Shown: positions 61,297 to 64,000 of the stretch, piece after piece
Numbering within the stretch: the stretch's first letter is position 1
Layout: the number at the start of each line of letters is the position of its first letter
Assembly (NCBI GenBank): GCA_900169235.1
Contig: FWCC01000179.1
Location: 62,001-126,000, forward strand
DNA length: 64,000 bases
Reading direction: 5' to 3'
From: Zarea fungicola
Taxonomy: Eukaryota; Ascomycota; Sordariomycetes; Hypocreales; Cordycipitaceae
The notes under the pieces: generated by a model
Databases searched by the model: none
What the model was told of the DNA's origin: nothing
Seen by the model: the letters and a program-made list of their open reading frames with translations, nothing else
Position numbers and translations under genes: made by a program

Positions 61297-61945
61297 AAGA
61301 ATATTTTTTTGTGTCTGGTTTCTTGTGTCTTACTCTTCTTTTATGAAAGGGTTGTTGTCCTTTTTAATTTTGATGACGGCCGTGTTGAGCATGTTAGTTG
61401 TCTAGCTTTGCTGTTCTTTGCTTTCTTGCCTTTTCTGTCTTCTTGCCTTGGCCTTGTTCATTCATACAGACACCCACATTCACTTTTACTGCATGCGTGG
61501 AGTTTTGGATTATTGACCTTCTTCTTTTTTTTTTCTGCCACGCTTGTGGCATGTTTAGGGATTTCAACAAAGAGTGACTCTATAGGCAGCTGCATGCCGA
61601 GAATATTGTTATGCAAACGTATTATAGTATATATATAGACTGCGACTATATTCGCATACAAAAACATAAATGTATCAGTTATGACGTCAAATTTACTTGC
61701 CTTGCGAGTGACGCAGATGACTCAAAACAACAACCAAAAAAGAGAAAAAAAGAAAAAAGAGAAAGAAAGAAAGTATAGAATAACTCTAGGACAACCTAAA
61801 AGGAAGCGCAAGAACTACTCTGCACTATTTTACTCTGTACAAAGTGTGGTGTTGGTGGTTGATGTTGAGTTGCCCATGGTGGATCGTCCAGCAACAGGCT
61901 AATTCAAATTTCATCTCATACCTTCCAACCTAAGAAATACGTTTG
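61297..61945. other. Intergenic region between the MFS and YwbE-like genes
   Basis: Pyrimidine-rich 3' flank of the MFS gene, then an A/G-rich tract at about 61735-61775 on the plus strand in the upstream part of the next gene. No gene is visible. Confidence 0.5.
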
Positions 61946-62752
61946 ATGCTTCTAAGAGTATTGTGTCGCACACTCAAGCCCGCCGGCGTATCCATTAAAA
62001 ATCGAGCAATTCATATGAACCACCCACAAAATCAACAGCCGCAGGCACCAAGAGGTGACGGTGTTCGTGGTGGTCGCGGAGGTCGTGGACACGGCCGCGG
62101 CAGAGGAGGCAGAGGAGGCAGAGGCGGATGGGGGGCCGGACGAGGTGGCAACCACGGTCACAGAGGAGCTGGCTCACCACAGCAAGCTGCTGGCACAATT
62201 CCCACGGTGCGAGAGGTTATTCCCGGTACCGGAGTCTTTATCATTCTCAAGGAGGACCAGCCCACGGGACAGGAAACCCGTGGTGTAGTGTCGGAGGTCC
62301 TGACGTCTGGAAACCATCCGCGCGGCATCAAAGTGCGCCTACGCGATGGACAAGTCGGCCGGGTTCAGCGAATGGACAAGACGTTCAGAGAAGAGGCACC
62401 GGCAAGTGGCAGCAGACAGGTGGATGCCGGTGAAGGGGCCCAAGGGACAGCCGCTTCGCCGGCTTCGAGACTGAATGCAGGCGGGGCATCTACGAGCAGT
62501 GGTAGTATGAGGTTCTCGCACAAATACACGGATGTCCGCAACGATGACTATTTAGAGGGGCCGCCGGAAAGGAGTTTTGCGGATTTTTTGCCGGCAGATT
62601 GGGATATTCCTGTTGTCTCGAAAAAGAATAAAAAGAAGGGGGTGAAAGCGGCCGCGGACCCGGTGATGACGGCGAAGTGCCCGATGTGCGAGGAGTTTGA
62701 GGGTGATGAGGCCGCTGTTACTCATCATATTGATCAAGTGCATCTAAGTTGA
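61946..62752 (+). CDS. RGG-rich protein with YwbE-like (DUF2196) domain and C-terminal zinc finger
   Basis: Single-exon frame. The first ATG (61946) gives 268 residues, with an N terminus MLLRVLCRTLKPAG that could be a weak mitochondrial targeting signal; the second (62015, MNHPQNQQ) gives 245 residues and may be the true start. Residues about 40-75 form an RGG/RG box, typical of RNA-binding proteins. The centre, VREVIPGTGVFIILKEDQPTG with SGNHPRGIKVRL and VGRV, matches the small bacterial YwbE family (DUF2196), whose role is unknown. The end is a single CPMCEEF...HHIDQVH finger, resembling C2H2/UBZ-type ubiquitin-binding fingers. The combination suggests an RNA- or ubiquitin-linked adaptor, which is inference. 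Confidence 0.75.
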   Translation: MLLRVLCRTLKPAGVSIKNRAIHMNHPQNQQPQAPRGDGVRGGRGGRGHGRGRGGRGGRGGWGAGRGGNHGHRGAGSPQQAAGTIPTVREVIPGTGVFIILKEDQPTGQETRGVVSEVLTSGNHPRGIKVRLRDGQVGRVQRMDKTFREEAPASGSRQVDAGEGAQGTAASPASRLNAGGASTSSGSMRFSHKYTDVRNDDYLEGPPERSFADFLPADWDIPVVSKKNKKKGVKAAADPVMTAKCPMCEEFEGDEAAVTHHIDQVHLS

Positions 62753-64000
62753 GAATAGCCGGCGAGCGACGAATTAGGACAAAAAAAAAGGGACAGCAAC
62801 CAGGCCAACGGCGTGGTTGTGCGAGCCGTGCTAGAGTAGGACGGCATGTTCGCATCTCTGGGCAGCGATATAGCAACTTTTCCAACAAGTAAACGAGAGG
62901 AAATTGCCAAAGGTGATTAATTGATATTGGAACATTTTGCCGCGAGTTAGTATTCGGTCACCTGAAAAATGCCTGTTGTAAATCTTGGCCATGTTGGGTG
63001 TAGGCCAGATGGCAGGAATGCAGGCAGCTTCAAGTTTTGTTTGACGGTTTATAAGTAGTCATGGATCAAATGATGTTAGCAGATAGGATATGAAAGTAAA
63101 AAAAATCTCGAGTTTAAATGTTGAAAATTATCAACTCATTAGAGGCTTGATTCACTCACTGACTTGCGTCGGTAATGAAGCCATCACCGGGATGGGGGTA
63201 CGTACCTTGTAAACGCAGTGTGGGCCCTTTGGACAGTTGAAGACATGCTGGTGATACAGTACAGTGAAGTACACAGTGAGTGACAACTGAGGCAGCGCCT
63301 GTCAACCAGGGAGCGCACAGTGTGAGGAACATGATTGATCCACCTGTTTCCAAATAGACTGGGGCAGCCCACAGGGTGCTTGTTCCTGGGCCAATTAGGG
63401 CTAGCTAGAGCTGTGGCGGTGGTTCTGCAGCCAAGCCACTCTAATATCTGTCCAGCAGCGAGTGCTGGTACCTGTGACTACGCACCAGTACAAAAATTGG
63501 GCCTTTGAAGGCGAGTGGTACGTACCCCCGCCCTGAGCTGCCCTTGAGCAAGCTGCCGTCCCCCAGGCTGCAGCAGGAAGGACACTTCGTGCAACTGCCA
63601 GGTAAGCCCCAATAGCAGCAAGCCTGACCTTCTCCTTTACCTCATCAAACCCTCATCTTCAATACGCGACGATTCTTCCGTACACGTTCCCCCACATCGG
63701 AAATCACTTCTCGCGACGCTCTCTTTCCTTTTCATCATTTTTCCTCATTGCTGCGTGCGATTTTTTATCCGACCTCTCCTTGTTTTTCTTGCGCCCCTGC
63801 CGCGCCGACTTCCGTGCATGGGCGTTGGGCCACACAAGCTTCCCACTCCCTAAACGTCATCGAATAGAGTTTCGTCACTCCTCCAGCGGAACTTGATCCT
63901 GCAACGCCCAAGCTGCGAGCTATTTCCTCTGCAGCATCCATCGGCAGCATCGAGCTGTAAACCTACCTGGCCCCAGGTGCTTATAGAGAATCACAGCTGG
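62753..64000. promoter_or_regulatory. Terminal non-coding region, probable leader of a gene beyond the window
   Basis: Contains the 3' flank of the previous gene and GGTACC/GTAC words near 63470-63530. From about 63620 it has a strongly pyrimidine-rich plus-strand stretch like the leaders of other genes here. No coding exon is recognised before the edge. Confidence 0.4.

Noticed and set aside
1..64000. tRNA, 5S rRNA and CRISPR arrays
   Set aside because: No B-box-like cloverleaf, no fungal 5S core and no regularly spaced direct repeats were recognised by eye; a covariance-model scan would be decisive.

Overview
This is nuclear DNA of a filamentous ascomycete, read from the short GT-AG introns with CTAAC/CTGAC-like branch sites, fungal-only families (Zn2Cys6 regulators, Skn7, DHA2-type MFS, NLP-like secreted protein) and long pyrimidine-rich leaders. 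Sordariomycetes, perhaps Hypocreales, is my guess from gene style only. I place 19 protein-coding genes, most with exon structures worked out by hand, and found no tRNA, rRNA, CRISPR or intact transposon.

Left third (1-20 kb): TRM10 (tRNA m1G9 methyltransferase) converges on PRI1 (DNA primase catalytic subunit); then SKN7 (HSF-type DNA-binding response regulator), RPA49 (RNA polymerase I subunit), a 25-residue RPL41 gene hidden in apparently empty DNA, an FHA-domain checkpoint-type kinase with an in-frame TAG ahead of an open tail, a zeta-like P-loop kinase, and a 1466-residue ABCC transporter that is divergent from an isochorismatase-like hydrolase.

Middle (20-41 kb): a 3.1-kb gene-poor stretch, a secreted NLP-like protein with an altered signature heptapeptide, a Cys-rich protein of unknown function, a degenerate tandem repeat, the autophagy kinase ATG1 with a probable intron in its 5' leader, 5.3 kb without coding signal, ornithine aminotransferase (also with a leader intron), and GPI10 for GPI-anchor synthesis.

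Right third (41-64 kb): a Sac7-like RhoGAP with a GC-AG intron, 4.7 kb rich in GTACC-type short palindromes, two divergent Zn2Cys6 regulators, a 14-TM MFS exporter and a protein joining an RGG-rich N terminus, a YwbE-like domain and a C-terminal zinc finger. The last 1.2 kb looks like the leader of a gene outside the window.

Most genes are housekeeping and are not arranged as a pathway. The accessory-looking parts are the ABC transporter/hydrolase pair, the NLP-like gene in its gene-poor setting and the regulator pair next to the MFS exporter. Two NN runs mark unresolved homopolymers. Exon boundaries are predictions from sequence; transcripts were not available.
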